From: Phlegmacium glaucopus
Taxonomy: Eukaryota; Basidiomycota; Agaricomycetes; Agaricales; Cortinariaceae
Assembly (NCBI GenBank): GCA_015039465.1
Contig: MU130154.1
Span: 723,065 to 787,064 of the forward strand
Length of the DNA stretch: 64,000 bases
Direction of reading: 5' to 3'
Under the pieces are notes generated by a model. It had not been told where the DNA came from. It searched no databases and saw nothing but the letters and a program-made list of their open reading frames with translations. Positions 10,612 through 22,190 of this stretch are shown in pieces (position 1 is the first letter of the stretch; every line of letters begins with the position of its first letter). The translations under genes were made by a program, and so were the position numbers.

Positions 10612-11314
10612 GTTCAACTGCGACAAGTAGAATCTAGTTATTTATGGCGATATTTGCTGGCTAATAAATATTGGGTTAGATGTTTTCTGGCAGTACGCAG
10701 CAAGTCTTAGGTTCTTACGTCGATAGGAAAGAAAAGACTGCAATTGACATGATGTCTCGCCAGCATGAGCTATAAATAACTGCTGGAATCTTGAAGTGGA
10801 CAGAGACTTGCCTCCTTCGGTATGGCAACAGGACTTTAGATTTATTGATCGCCGCCTGCAGACCAACAAAGTCTTCCCTCGATTTCCAATCTCGTAATCT
10901 GTATAGCCAGATAAGTAACTTCAGCCCCACAAATCTCGTGGTTACCCTCCATGTGCGGCATAGGATGGATACACGAAAATGCAGCACCTGTCGCCTCCGA
11001 GACAAACTAAGGCTAAGGTTCGTAGGAAGTAGCACCTTTGTGTCTGATTTAGACCTGACCAGTTCACGCAATAAGATTGTAATTCTAGGGAGGGTCAAAC
11101 AAAAAAGTACCTTCTCTACTGTGAACGCAATCAAATTTTAAGAATGCGAAGGAACATCATTCGGAATCACTTCCAAGTGTTTCAACCTCATTCAGTGGCA
11201 GCTCCTAAGATGGAAGGGAAATCTGCACCACCGTGAGACTCCGAGAGAGAGTTGCAAGGCTAAGATAAGAAACTCAGTCCAAATGTGGATGCAAAGTGAT
11301 CTCGTGACCTATGT
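10612..11314. other. Intergenic, no gene supported
   Basis: About 700 bp between the small CxxC gene and mdm31. Both strands carry overlapping open frames of 116-139 codons (10715-11141), but neither resembles a known protein and neither shows splice-supported extension. I treat it as promoter and spacer for the two divergent neighbours. Confidence 0.5.
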
Positions 11315-13905
11315 ATGAGCCACTTTTTTCTTTCCTTGAGCCGCGGAATGCTTTCACAAGGCAGCAAACTAGTAAATCTACAAAGGACTCGAAACGTCAG
11401 CGTGGCTACGCTCGATAGATATAGGACTATTCGTAATTTCTTCAGGAATCAACATACCGTTGTACCGCAGACTCTCATTCTAACTTCGCCATGCCGAGCG
11501 ACGCGGCCATGTAGTCGAGCAACTGAGCTCATCTCCAATCAACGTCGTACTTTCCATCCTTCAAGATTACGGCCATTCGCAACATCACAATTTCCTGACA
11601 ACTCTCCCAAAAAGCACGAGGCAGCACAGACTCTAGAGAACTCAAAAGCACAGTTACCAGACAGCCCGTTGTCTAACCAAGAACCGCACGCTCCTCCGCC
11701 ACGCAATGATGAAAACTACTCTCGTTTCTTCCGACGTCTCGCATTATCTTTGCCTCATCCACACAGGCCCACACGCGATGATTTCTTGAATGTTGCAACA
11801 GGGTTTTGGCAACGAATGCGCATTCGTTTCAAATGGTTTACTATTAAATCATTTCGTAAATTTAATGCGGACGATATCTCTGCCTTCATTACTTGGTTTC
11901 TAATGAGTCAAACCTTATGGATATTAATTGGAACGTGAGTTTTTACTTCCTCATGTCAAGCCACGTCTGTTTTAATTTCATACTTCTTTTGCAGTACAAC
12001 CTTCTTTTCTGTTGTATTTGCCACTGCTAATAGCCTGCGCCTTCAACGTGAGATATTTTTGTTGCATGGGATACCTTTCGAATAACAAACATGGCCCAGG
12101 TTACGTTGCACGCGCCATCAGCGACTACCTCACGTCTGAAACGGGCATAACCATCATTTTCGAATCCGCCATCGTGCCCAAGTGGAAAGATTCACGTCTT
12201 TCATTTAAAAATGTTTACGTTTCGAGACGACCAGACACACCAGCTGCTGCAAAGCCGTGGAAAAGTACAGGGCATATGGCTGCTGTTGGCTACGATGTTA
12301 GCAATCATCCCGCATACCACCGTGTTGGCGAAGACGACGATGAACTCGACATTACTGATCTACATGACGAAGATATTAATTTCACAATGTTCGACTTGAA
12401 TATTGATTCAGTAGATGTCACCCTTTCTTTGAAAAGGTGGTTGGACGGAAAGGGTCTTGTGGAAGATGCCGTGGTGCGCGGTGTAAGGGGCGTCGTTGGT
12501 TCGTCTTGATTGTCTATAAGTGAACACGTCCTGATTGACTTCGTCGTGTTCAAAATATAGATCGTCGAAACGTTTTTTGGGATCCAGACAATCCACTTGA
12601 CCCAGCCCTCTTTCGTCGCGTTGCTCAACCTGGAGACTTCGACTTGGAGAAGCTACAACTCGAAGATGTTTTGGTCACAATCTATCAACCAGGTGGCTTT
12701 CGACCGTACACGGCATCCATTTTTCGCGCAGATATGCGCTCTTTCCGCAAACGATGGCTGTTTTACGATTTCTTACGCGCTGATAATGTAGTTGGACAAT
12801 TTGATAACTGTTTGTTCAGCTTGCATAAGCCGCAAAGCATTGGACGGACGAATGAGAAGGATCTCAAGGATGGTGAATGGGCCAGAATGGTAATTTATGG
12901 CTCCGTCATTTAGATCTCCTTTTGACTGATTCTTCTGCAGACACGATTTCGCATCGACGGTGTTAGTGTCGATCACCTTCAAAATTCCACTACAATGGAA
13001 GGTCCTATCTCGTGGATAACCTCAGGAAAGGTTGATGCTGTCCTTGATATCAAATTCCCTCGCGACCCTCATGACCATCTCCAATTCAATGCCATTCTGG
13101 GCGAGATTGCTGATGCCATTTCAACCTCGCTTTCTGAGTCCACTCTCATCCCTGGTCAAAGGGAACTTGCCAAACCAGCTTTGTCTGCACCAACAGATGA
13201 AGAAGACAAGGAGATTGAAGACGACAGGCCGAAGGTAGTTATTGATATTGATTTGCGATTTAGAGATTTGAAAGCTACTGTTCCCATTTTCAATTCGGAT
13301 CTCTCATATGTGAATAATGCCCTCATAAGGCCTATTGTTGCTTTTATGAAGTGAGTTCATTCGCTCAGACACAAGGCTTCAGGTTATAAATTTGAAATTT
13401 TTGCCAGTGCGAACCGTACTTTGGTTCCTATACATTGTCGGGTGGTGAAAGACCTGAGCGACTTTGATGGATCCTTCACGGCAAGTAGTAGACGTCGTTT
13501 GTCTCATTCTATACTAATCAATTTATGGTCATTCTAGATGTGGGAAAGTGCGTTGAATATGATTCGTACCATGATGCTCGTAAATTGACAGAAATTATAG
13601 CTGGTCTTATGGATGAAATATCTCTCAAGGTGAATCATCTTCGTATACAAGACAAGGCCTACTCTCTGAACCTGTTTATCCAGATATATGACGCCCTGGC
13701 GTATCATGTATCACAAGCAACCATGAACCGTCGACGTATGAAAACTGTTAGTTTGTGGAGTCTTCAGATGACGGCAGGTGCAGTTTTGTCTGCACTCCGA
13801 AATTCGATAGATCCCATGTCGGTGCAGCTGAAAGAGGCCTATGCAAACAGTTCTCTGATACAAACCAACTTTCACGACATCTTACCTTTAGTTCCTGAAG
13901 TGTAG
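11315..13905 (+). CDS. mdm31: Mitochondrial inner-membrane protein Mdm31/Mdm32 family
   Basis: Inner-membrane protein needed for mitochondrial shape, distribution and cardiolipin metabolism in yeast. The first exon has an Arg/Ser/Thr-rich presequence (SRGMLSQGSKLVNLQRTRNV...), then FKWFTIKSFRKFNADDISAF and a transmembrane segment (ITWFLMSQTLWILIGTTTFF, joined across the intron after 11935). Next come GYVARAISDYLTSETGITIIFESAIVPKWKDSRLSFKNVYVSRRP (~12090-12235), WDPDNPLDPALFRRVAQPGDFDLEKLQLEDVLVTIYQP (~12575-12690), FRPYTASIFRADMRSFRKRWLFYDFLRADNVVGQFDNCLFSLHKPQ and TRFRIDGVSVDHL. The last part is RDLKATVPIFNSDLSYVNNALIRPIVAFM...VPIHCRVVKDLSDFDGS and MWETGLMDEIS/IYDALAYHV, ending at LPLVPEV. 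These blocks match the family along its whole length. About eight short introns. The start could also be the ATG at 11348. Confidence 0.92.
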
Positions 13906-14036
13906 TCTCGAGACCAGCAATTACTAAAATAAAGATGACGGTTTTCAAAAATACCAGATAGCTATTTTTAGTTACTGCAACTGAGGCCATTGGCAGGTTC
14001 AGTCTCTCACTGTCAACCGAAACTATCACTATAGTC

Positions 14037-15887
14037 ATGAACACTTTGCTCGAAGTTGGGTATGACCTCCTCGACAGGGTATACTATGTTCGCTTCTCCT
14101 TGTCCATTGCGCTAAGGTTTGTAACTATCAGGGTCTCGTTCCGGACTTCATTCTGCGCAGAGCCATTCGTTTTCTATTGCGTCAACGGTTGCGTGAGATA
14201 AACGCTGGCTCTTTCGAACTTAATCATGCTGCCAAAATGGAATGGATTGAAGAGGTTCGTGCTCGGACAACGATCGCAGAGGTCCCAGAAAAGGCCAATG
14301 AGCAGCACTACGAGGTAATGTACTACGAACTCTGTTCAGTCTTGCTCAGTGGCACCTGTAGAAACTTGGCTTATACCGAAGCTTTGATCAACTGTCTAGG
14401 TTTCCACCGATTTTATTCTGTCTACCCTAGGTCCATATGGGAAATATTCATCCTGCTTGTATCCTACTGGACGCGAAACACTTGCAGAAGCGGAAAAGCT
14501 CATGTTGGAAAGTTATTGCACGAAAGCTCAACTCAGAGATGGCCTTGATATCCTAGATTTGGGCTGTGGTACGACTTTTTTCCTGTTTTTACAAATCAAC
14601 TCCGAGTTAAGGCTAACTCAAATGCCTGGTATATGCGGTCATAGGATGGGGAAGTTTGTCATTGTTCCTTGCGGAGGTGTGTAATATACCGTCCATCCGC
14701 GTCACGCATCGCTCTCAAATGATTGTAATTTGAAAAGAAATATCCCAATTCTCGTATTACTGGGTTGTCAAACTCTTCTACGCAGAAGAAGCATATTGAC
14801 TCTACAGCTAAGGAACGCGGACTTTCGAATGTTGAGGCAGGTGTCGTTTCTATTTAATGTGTCATTAACCCCGCCCGTTTACGAGTAATTTACAGATTAT
14901 CACAGCCGATGTCAATACATTCGAATTTGAGAGTTCCAAACGGTGAGTTTCATAATCTAAAAGACCCAATACCTGGATAACCGACTCGTTATTCAGCTTC
15001 GACAGGATCCTGACCATCGAGGTATTCACCCGGTTATTTTCATATCAGAATGTCTCCAGTCATAAATCCGGTCTCTTGTTATAGATGTTTGAACACATGA
15101 AAAACTATCAAGCATTGTTCAAGAAAGTATCTACCTGGCTCCGACCTCTGAGTGAAAAGCGTCAAATTCAGGACGGAACAACGAACAATGAATCGGACGA
15201 ATCTCTCTTATTCATCCACATCTTTTGCCACCGAACTACCCCATATCATTTCCTCGAAGACGATGGATGGATGGCGAAGAATTTCTTTTCTGGTGAGGGC
15301 ATCCTCGTCGTCGACAACTCTAAAAAAATTAGAAACTCATTCCGGAAGCATAGGAGGAACGATGCCTTCTCACGACCTTTTCGTAAGTCCAAGTAGCAAC
15401 CCCCTGCTGAAGCTCAATACCCCTTAAAATCCTTATCCTTATCAGTTATATTTCCAATCCGACCTTACTCTTATCAAAAGCTGGTATTTACCTGGAACAC
15501 ATTACTCGCGAACGCTTGAAGACTGGCTAGCTCTTCAGGACAAAAATGGAAAAGGCATGTTACCATCATACTTCCCATAAGTCTGCCTTCTAAACTCCTT
15601 CTCAGAGGGCCTTAAAGAGCTCCAAAAACATGCAACTCAAAACGGCCAGCTAGCAATTGAAGGGATTAAGACATTTCACCGGTGCGTATGGACTCGACAA
15701 CCTAGCTCAGATATATCTGACTAGCTGTACTTCAGCTTTCGTGTATTTTACATGGCATGCTCGGAGTTATTTAACATGGATAGAGGTGAACAGTGAGCAA
15801 AAATTAAATTCTTTCTTGAGGGACCGTGGTCTAATTGTGGTTCAAACCAGATGGGGTGTTGGACATTATCTCTTCAAATCGAAATAA
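14037..15887 (+). CDS. SAM-dependent methyltransferase, coclaurine N-methyltransferase-like
   Basis: Class I methyltransferase of the CFA-synthase/coclaurine-N-methyltransferase (CNMT) branch; the substrate in fungi is not known to me. It starts MNTLLEVGYDLLDR, then GLVPDFILRRAIRFLLRQRL. Further exons give YPTGRETLAEAEKLMLESYC, the SAM motif ILDLGCGWGSLSLFLAEKYP (split by a 14.57-14.64 kb intron), RITGLSNSSTQKKHID, ITADVNTFEFE, RILTIEMFEHMKNYQALF, LFIHIFCHRTTPYHF and MAKNFFSGE. The end is FRVFYMACSELFNMDRGEQ joined to WGVGHYLFKSK by the intron ending at 15850. The GxQW..xHYLF ending and FxxFHR/YMACSE blocks are typical of CNMT-like enzymes. It lies tail to tail with the Bax-inhibitor gene. 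No signal peptide. At least ten introns. Confidence 0.87.
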
Positions 15888-16064
15888 ACACGGGCATGAT
15901 AAATCGCACAGATGTTGTATTTCAGTGATCACTAAAACTAAACGAAAATTTGCCGTAGACATTGGCTTCAGATATGTCTCCATTGATAGGAGCAATAGCA
16001 TCATTACATTACAAGATAGACAGCCGGGGCAAGACAAAAGCGTCAGTCCAAAACATAGAATTGT

Positions 16065-17398
16065 CTAGTTCTCTTGGATGTTATTAAGGAGGCGGAGGAT
16101 GTTCACGACTAAAAGTCAAAGGTATGAGTAATGGATGTATAACCAAGTACAGACACACTCACAGAGATTGATGAAACTATGCAGTGGCCAATAAATATCA
16201 GTAGATAGTCATCAGAAGAAGCTGAAAATAGGATACGCACTCGAGATAAAGAGAAATGGCGCCCATAATGTACTCATCAGGAGAGAGACGGCTGTTGATG
16301 GAATATGTGTCGTACACGATATAGCCGCTGAAGATGAGGCAACCTCCAATTGCGAAAATGAGATCCATGGTGCGGCTGAATGGCACGAATATGCCGACTA
16401 AACCCGTCATGCCTGTGATGTATCATGAGATCGAAAATGGAGTGAAGATCAATTCGAGATATTGCGTACATAGGGCGATTAGTCCACCGAACAGGAACGG
16501 GCCCATTCCTGAGAAATCATACTTAAGAGGGTATAATTCAGTTCAGTAAGAAGGTATTTATCATGGCAAGGACAGACTTTGGATTGCAGAGTGAATAGAG
16601 TCAGACCAGTAAAGACGCCAAGTGTGATCAACCTAAGAGTTCAAATGAATAATAGAGATAAATAGTCAGAGCAGAGATAAAACACACAATGCTTGAAGCA
16701 CGATGACGTTTTTCACGAAAGCAACCATTATGCCTAGGGTGAAAGCTTCCAGAAGGGTGAAGGTCGACAAAAGGACAAAATTCCATGGGTGAGAAAGGCG
16801 TTTCCAGTAGAGAAGACCAAGGTTGATTATGGTGCCAAAAAGAGGGATAAACATTGCCCAAACGCTAAATTAGAACGAAAATAAGTTAATCTGCGAGTGT
16901 AAGAAAAATATTGGTGTACTGAGTTTGAACCCAGGATACGATCGACGGTGATTGTGAGATGACGCCGCCAACGAGAGCTGTAGCGCCCTAGGACCGCCGT
17001 TAGAAGGTAAAATAGGTCATATTGAAAATCGACCTCACAATTTGGCAAACTGCGAGTATCCGTTAAACACATGATCTGCTAATGAAGGTAATTGCTCACG
17101 AAGAATGGTGTAAACTTTGCGAATGAAGGCGTTACGGATCTCAGGCGAGCTTTCAGAGACAGAGACTCCATACTGCAACTAGATATCAGGGTGTAGTTCT
17201 AGGAAGCCAAAATCACCAACGAACCTTGAAGTCGTCTGGGAGATCGCCTTGGTTGGGCTGATCATAGAAACCACCCCCTCCACCACGGCTGGAGGTTGCT
17301 ATCAAAGGTTCACGGGATTCATTGACCGAATGGTAGTTTGGGTTTTGTTGGGCGCCTGTCGGACCATATGCCGGGGGTGGAATTGGATAGTTGCTCAT
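16065..17398 (-). CDS. bxi1: Bax inhibitor-1 / lifeguard family membrane protein (Bxi1)
   Basis: Multi-pass ER/vacuole membrane protein of the TMBIM family that modulates Ca2+ leak, the unfolded protein response and cell death. It starts MSNYPIPPPAYGPTG (ATG at 17398), has a Pro/Gly-rich cytosolic N-terminus ending QGDLPDDFK, then hydrophobic exons: ...VVLQALCVLSLL (~16680), FVLLSTFTLLEAFTLGIMVA (~16770), MTGLVGIFVPFSR, MDLIFAIGGCLIFSGYIVYDTYSI (~16370-16300) and DEYIMGAISLYLDFINLFVNILRLL at the end. The FSGYIVYDT...YDEYI and ISLYLDFINLF blocks are the family's C-terminal signature, including the conserved acidic residues in the last helix. The final YLDFINLFVNIL is built from a 14-nt microexon (16163-16176) plus the last exon (16065-16108). 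Confidence 0.92.
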
Positions 17399-17731
17399 GG
17401 TTGTATTGGTCAAGAATGGCAAAGACATCCAAAAGCAGTGTCCTAGTCTGACAAAGCACAGATAAAAATAAATCACCATTTAACTTGAAGTTGTCCATCA
17501 TGTACATCTAGCTTGGAATCTACAGCATTATCGTTATGGCATTCCAAGAGAAAAAAAAAAGTACTAACGGTACAGCAGCAGCCCCAGCATGAGATAGAAC
17601 TCCCAACCCTTTTTCGAATTTTGATTTCGCCTTTGGAAAATGGCTGACCCTCATACTGAAGAAATGTCTCTTCTACTACTTACTATCGAACCACCAAGTC
17701 CAAAGTCTACCGACCCTATAAATCATACTTC

Positions 17732-20700
17732 TTGGTCGATATGGCTTCATTGTCTCCTTCTATTTCATTCAGCTCACTTCCTCAGTCAGATATTATAATT
17801 GCCCTCGGGCAAGGACGTCCTCAGCGATGCCGTCTTACTCCTTCATTCTCGATGCCAGACATTAATGGTTTAGACCTCAGCCACACATTTGGAAGCATTA
17901 CGTCGTCCTGGAGTCCAGCTTTTCTTTCCGGATCACTCCTTGAACATGTACAGGCCTATCATCCTAAAATTTCTACTTTTATGCCGGCATTCAACGCTCT
18001 CAGAGTCCAATTTTCCCACCTCAAACACCGTATCTATGGCATAGAAACCGAGAATAACGAACTTAGGCATGCCAACATGGTCCTCCGCTCAGATTCACAG
18101 GCTCTCGAGCAAGAACTCAGTAACTTCCGTGCTGACTATTATGCCGAGCGATTTCAGAGCAAGCTCCGCGTACAATGCGCCAGGGCCGACAAAGATAAGA
18201 TCGTTATGCTCAATCAAAAACTTGAACAGGCAGAGAAATTTATCATGGCCATGGTTGACATCAAGCTCCATGAACCTGTCCTTGGACGTGCTGCGAAAGC
18301 AGTCAAGGAAGGCGCAGACGCCGAAGAAGCTCTTATTGAGGCTGTTAGATTGGCCGCCACAAAGAAAGGATCTGCCTGGTCCAGGATCATCCCTGCCATC
18401 GTTGGTCCTCGAAGCCCCGAACATTATCTGTCAGCCATCAACCTTGCTCTCATGTTACAAAAGGACTTACACGAATGCGAAAAGGTATCCAGCTTTTGGA
18501 AAATGATCGCAATGTTGGACCCGGTTAATGCCGATATCATAACCCCTTCCTCGTCGCTTCTGTCTGAGGTCGGCGGACAGGAAGTTGAACATTCCATATC
18601 CGAACAAGCGGTGCTGGACGAGATGATTGCACTTCTGGCAAATGGCGACACGCTTTCCAGGAAGAGCGAGTTCATCCAACCTGTCTTGCCTTATTCTGCG
18701 GAAGTTGAAGTCGTTGCATCTGAGTCAATACTCGCGGAGGACAAGATCCCAGAGCGCGCTGCGACCTCTACACCCATCGTGGATTTATTAAGCATTCAAC
18801 CAGAACTTGCTTTGTATGCAAAACCGCTTCCTACCACCAAAGAACCCAGCACCCAGGCGACGCCCAGCAGGACACCCAAAACAGTCAAGATCGCTGAAGT
18901 CAGTTCGCCGATGCACGTCAGCCAGATACCTGTTTCTCCCGCTCGTCCGGGAGTTAAGGTTTCTCAAACTGTCCAATCAAAGCTGCCATCTCCAGTTTCA
19001 CCACCGAAAGTCCTATCTAGCATTTCGCCTGCTAAACCGGTCAGCCCTGCGAAAGTTTCTTCGAGAAAACCGATTACACCCAAGGCGCCACTGACACCAA
19101 TTCGTTCCAGGCTGTCGACACCGCGTACAAATGCTTTTAGGCGTCCCGTCCTCACAAGGATCGACCTAAATAGACCTCTGGTGAAAGGGGACGCCTCCAA
19201 AATAGTCATAAAACCCACAATTCACGACAATACCCCCGATGATACTTTCAAGAAGAAACTGACTAGAAATCACTCTAAGAATCTTGTAAAGCGCCGCGGA
19301 GTCATTATGGAAGAGATTAGCCACCCACACCCAGTACGTATTTACATTTTCATAAGAAATTGGTGCTGATGTTATCTCAGAGCATCGTCGCTGGGGACGA
19401 GAATGCTGTCCTTCCTATGACTGCTGAAATCGAAATTTATGAACCTCGCGCTCCTCCGTTACCTACTTGTGTAGTTCATGCCGACACCAAGATCGCAGAC
19501 GCAAACAATCCTGCGTCGACCTTGAATTCGACGGGGGACCCGATACATATCCCCCAAAGGAGTCCTGCCGACAAAGAATCGTCCATTCATTTTACCGAAT
19601 TCGATCTCTCTCCCGAAAATGTCAAGCGCGGGTCTTTACTCGCTGCTCAGGCATTACAGTCTCTTGAGCGTATCTGTGCCGCTTTCAGTAGCGATAGTCT
19701 CGGTTCACTGGAGATGACTGAAGCAGGTGATGATGGTGACGATGACGACTTAGAGTCTGACCCCGAAGACCTACATTTTACAAATGAGTGTAGTTCGAAT
19801 GCAGTACCCCCTGCTAGCTTGACCAACCTTTCTCACACTTGTAAATCGCTGCTTGATCTTGAACGTTCGATGGCTTCAGACAGCAGCCTTGTTAACTTGG
19901 CCGTCGACGAAGATCCTCCAGTATCTGATCGTCCTCGTCCACCCACACCTGTTGTGAAATGCTCTATTTGGGCTTCTTCGCTCCCGCGTCGGCGTATGTC
20001 TTCAACATCAGCTGCTTCCCCTTCGTCCAGCTCTTCTTCAGGGTCTATCTCAATCCCAGCGACCGTTCACGGCAAGAAACCGTTCAAGTCCAGTCGTGAC
20101 AAGCTAGATGGATCTCCAACCCCTGGGAGATCGCCGCCGCCTTCTCCCACATATCCGACAGACAGATTTGCCAAATCGCTGAAAGATACTTTCTATAAGG
20201 CAGTGCCTCCATCACAAAAAATTTCCCTTCTTCCAGTAAAGCAAAAATCAAACAATAGTTTCCAACAGCCGTTACCGCCATCACAAGATAAGCCCTCTAC
20301 ATTTTCAAACGTTCTTGATCACAAGCCTGTATCTTTTGGATCTTCTCCCCGTAAACCGCGATCGAACACCGTTAATACTGTATCTCCACTGCCGCCAACC
20401 CTGTCAACACCTAGACCAGAAACATTGTCAACTACATCTCCTTTCAAACCACGATCCTATACTGTTGATACGGTTTCTCCAAGGCCATCAACACGCCGTA
20501 GCCCTAGACCCGAACGCCTTATGGCATCAACCAAACCAAGATCCAATACTATCAATACCACCTCGCCAGTCAGCCAATCACATACCGCAAAGACGATTTC
20601 GTCCTCTGCCAAACGGCGCTCGAACACTTTAGACTCATATCTGCAGGTCCCTAGTAAGATTGCAAGAAGCCCAGCTAGGATTAAACCTGTTTCTTCTGAG

Positions 20701-20907
20701 AACAGCATTACCGCACCTACTGCTGCCTTCATGCGCCGTCCCGATGTGAGAGCGGCACCAGTTAACACTTGCGGAATGACCAACTCTGTTGCGCCTCTTA
20801 TTCCGAATTGGTCTCCAACTTTGCATAGTGGTGTCATATCTCAATCTCAGAGTCAGAGTCAGTACAGAAACATGCTGAGAGGTGGCGTTAACATGGAGAT
20901 TCGTTGA
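17732..20907 (+). CDS. Large disordered protein with N-terminal coiled coil, function unknown
   Basis: Two long open frames join at an in-phase 47-nt GT-AG intron (19334-19380), giving about 1,040 residues. No family recognised. Residues ~75-240 are helical with a coiled coil (KHRIYGIETENNELRHANMV, QALEQELSNFRADYYAERFQ). The rest is Ser/Pro/Thr-rich and basic, with many SP/TP sites (SPARPG, PSPVSPPKVLSSISPAKPVS), acidic patches (DDGDDDDLESDPEDLHF) and repeated units of the form R-S-N-T-(V/I/L)-(N/D)-T..SP in the C-terminal third (~20360-20640). This composition fits a phosphorylated cytoskeletal, cell-polarity or nuclear scaffold protein (inference). The start at 17732 is the first ATG of the frame; an upstream short exon is possible. 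Confidence 0.8.
20360..20640 (+). repeat. Imperfect coding repeats, RSNT-type unit
   Basis: Within the disordered protein a unit of about 20-25 residues recurs four or five times: PRSNTVNTVSP, PRSYTVDTVSPRPS, PRSNTINTTSP and RRSNTLDSY. The DNA is diverged between copies, so this is an old internal amplification. Each unit carries SP or TP sites that proline-directed kinases could use. Confidence 0.65.
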
Positions 20908-21087
20908 AATCCGACCGATCCAAATGACAAACGATTTTTAAATGTAAAATTATATATCCATGTATTGAGTTACAAAGCTTGGTTTTATCTGACGAAAAAC
21001 GCCCATTTCAAGTTAGGCACAGTAGCAAGTCGAAGTCCTGAGATGCTCCTATGACACCAAGATGCTTCAGTTCGGCGAGCGTGAGGC

Positions 21088-22066
21088 CTACAAATTATCA
21101 TATGGCGGTAAGCCCCACTGCTCAGGTATAAATTCCTCTAATGAATCCAGAATTTGATCAACTTCCTCCGTACCCGTAAAACCAAGCTTTCGAAGATTGG
21201 GATCGGGCACCCAAACGACTGTGAAGCTTTGATATAGAAAAGAGTTTGTAATACGGCAATGACATACCGGACATCCCAGCTCGTTTTCCTGCTTGTATGC
21301 CTGGCAAGGCATCTTCAAATACCAGACCCTTTCTGCATTCGTCGATCTGTGTATTCGTTTGTGAAACTTCGGGATGCCCAACGTCCCTGTTTAACATTTC
21401 CCGAGCAGTAGTGATGAATATGTCTGGAGCTGGTTTGCCTCTCATATTATATTCCTGGTCGTCCCCACATACTACCTTCCCTTCGAAACATCCAAAAACA
21501 GATTGCAAGTGCGCCGTCTTCAGATCGTATTTTCTACGACGCGAACTCGTGGCGATCGCCATTGGGACGTTATGTTTCTTTAAATGATGGACCAATTTGT
21601 GCACGCCCGGCAAAAGGGTAATTGTGGGCCAGAGGGTATCTTGGACGCGGTTCCTCTCTACCAGGAAGGTATCTACGTCGATTGAAATATCCGGGAAGAA
21701 CGAGAGAAGATAAATCGTGGACTCTTTTTCCGCTAGTGCATTTTATCTGAAAAATAGAGTCAAATGTAGCAGATCTCCTAGTTAAAACTTACGTTTGCCC
21801 ATACAGCCTGCCTTTATATCCCAAGTCATTTCTTTCCCGTACTTTCCCAAAACTTCATCTATCGAAAGATTTCGTACCTGCCTCAGTAAAAGCCAGACCG
21901 AACAGCAAGTTGGACTTACTAGTTGCGATCGTGTAAATCCTCTCCGAGTCGATGAGGAGACCTAATAGTGTTGTTAGAAAAAGAATTTTAAAGTACTATT
22001 TATTGGTAACACACCATCCATATCGAAAAGAACATATTCTACGTTTAGTTTTGGAGATTCAGTCAT
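21088..22066 (-). CDS. HAD-superfamily phosphatase, pseudouridine-5'-phosphatase (HDHD1)-like
   Basis: Haloacid-dehalogenase-type hydrolase. The closest group by sequence is the HDHD1/GS1-like phosphatase that dephosphorylates pseudouridine 5'-phosphate, though the substrate is inference. Motif I is FDMDG/LLIDSERIYT (split by an intron at the DMDG codon), giving the nucleophile and acid/base aspartates. The cap includes EVLGKYGKEMTWDIKAGCMG. Motif II is MAIATSS; motif III is the Lys of MRGKPAPDIFITTAREML; motif IV is VFEDALPGIQAGKRAGM. It ends VWVPDPNLRKLGFTG...GLPPYDNL at 21088. Start: MTESPKLNVEYVLFDMDG at 22066; a longer in-frame ATG at 22156 would leave only 34 bp to the divergent glutaredoxin gene. 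One junction in the middle (about 21,870-21,920) I could not resolve with certainty. Confidence 0.87.
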
Positions 22067-22190
22067 GTTGGGTCCGGATGAGAATCGATTGGATGCCGGA
22101 GAGCCGGAATGACTGGACCGGAGTTTGTAAACACGAAAAGCTTCTCCTCCAGACATAAGGTTTTGTCCAGACGATACACAGCCTCACGGA

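Noticed and set aside
10715..11141. Overlapping ORFs of 139 (minus) and 116 (plus) codons
   Set aside because: They mirror each other on opposite strands, resemble no family and have no splice-linked partner exons.
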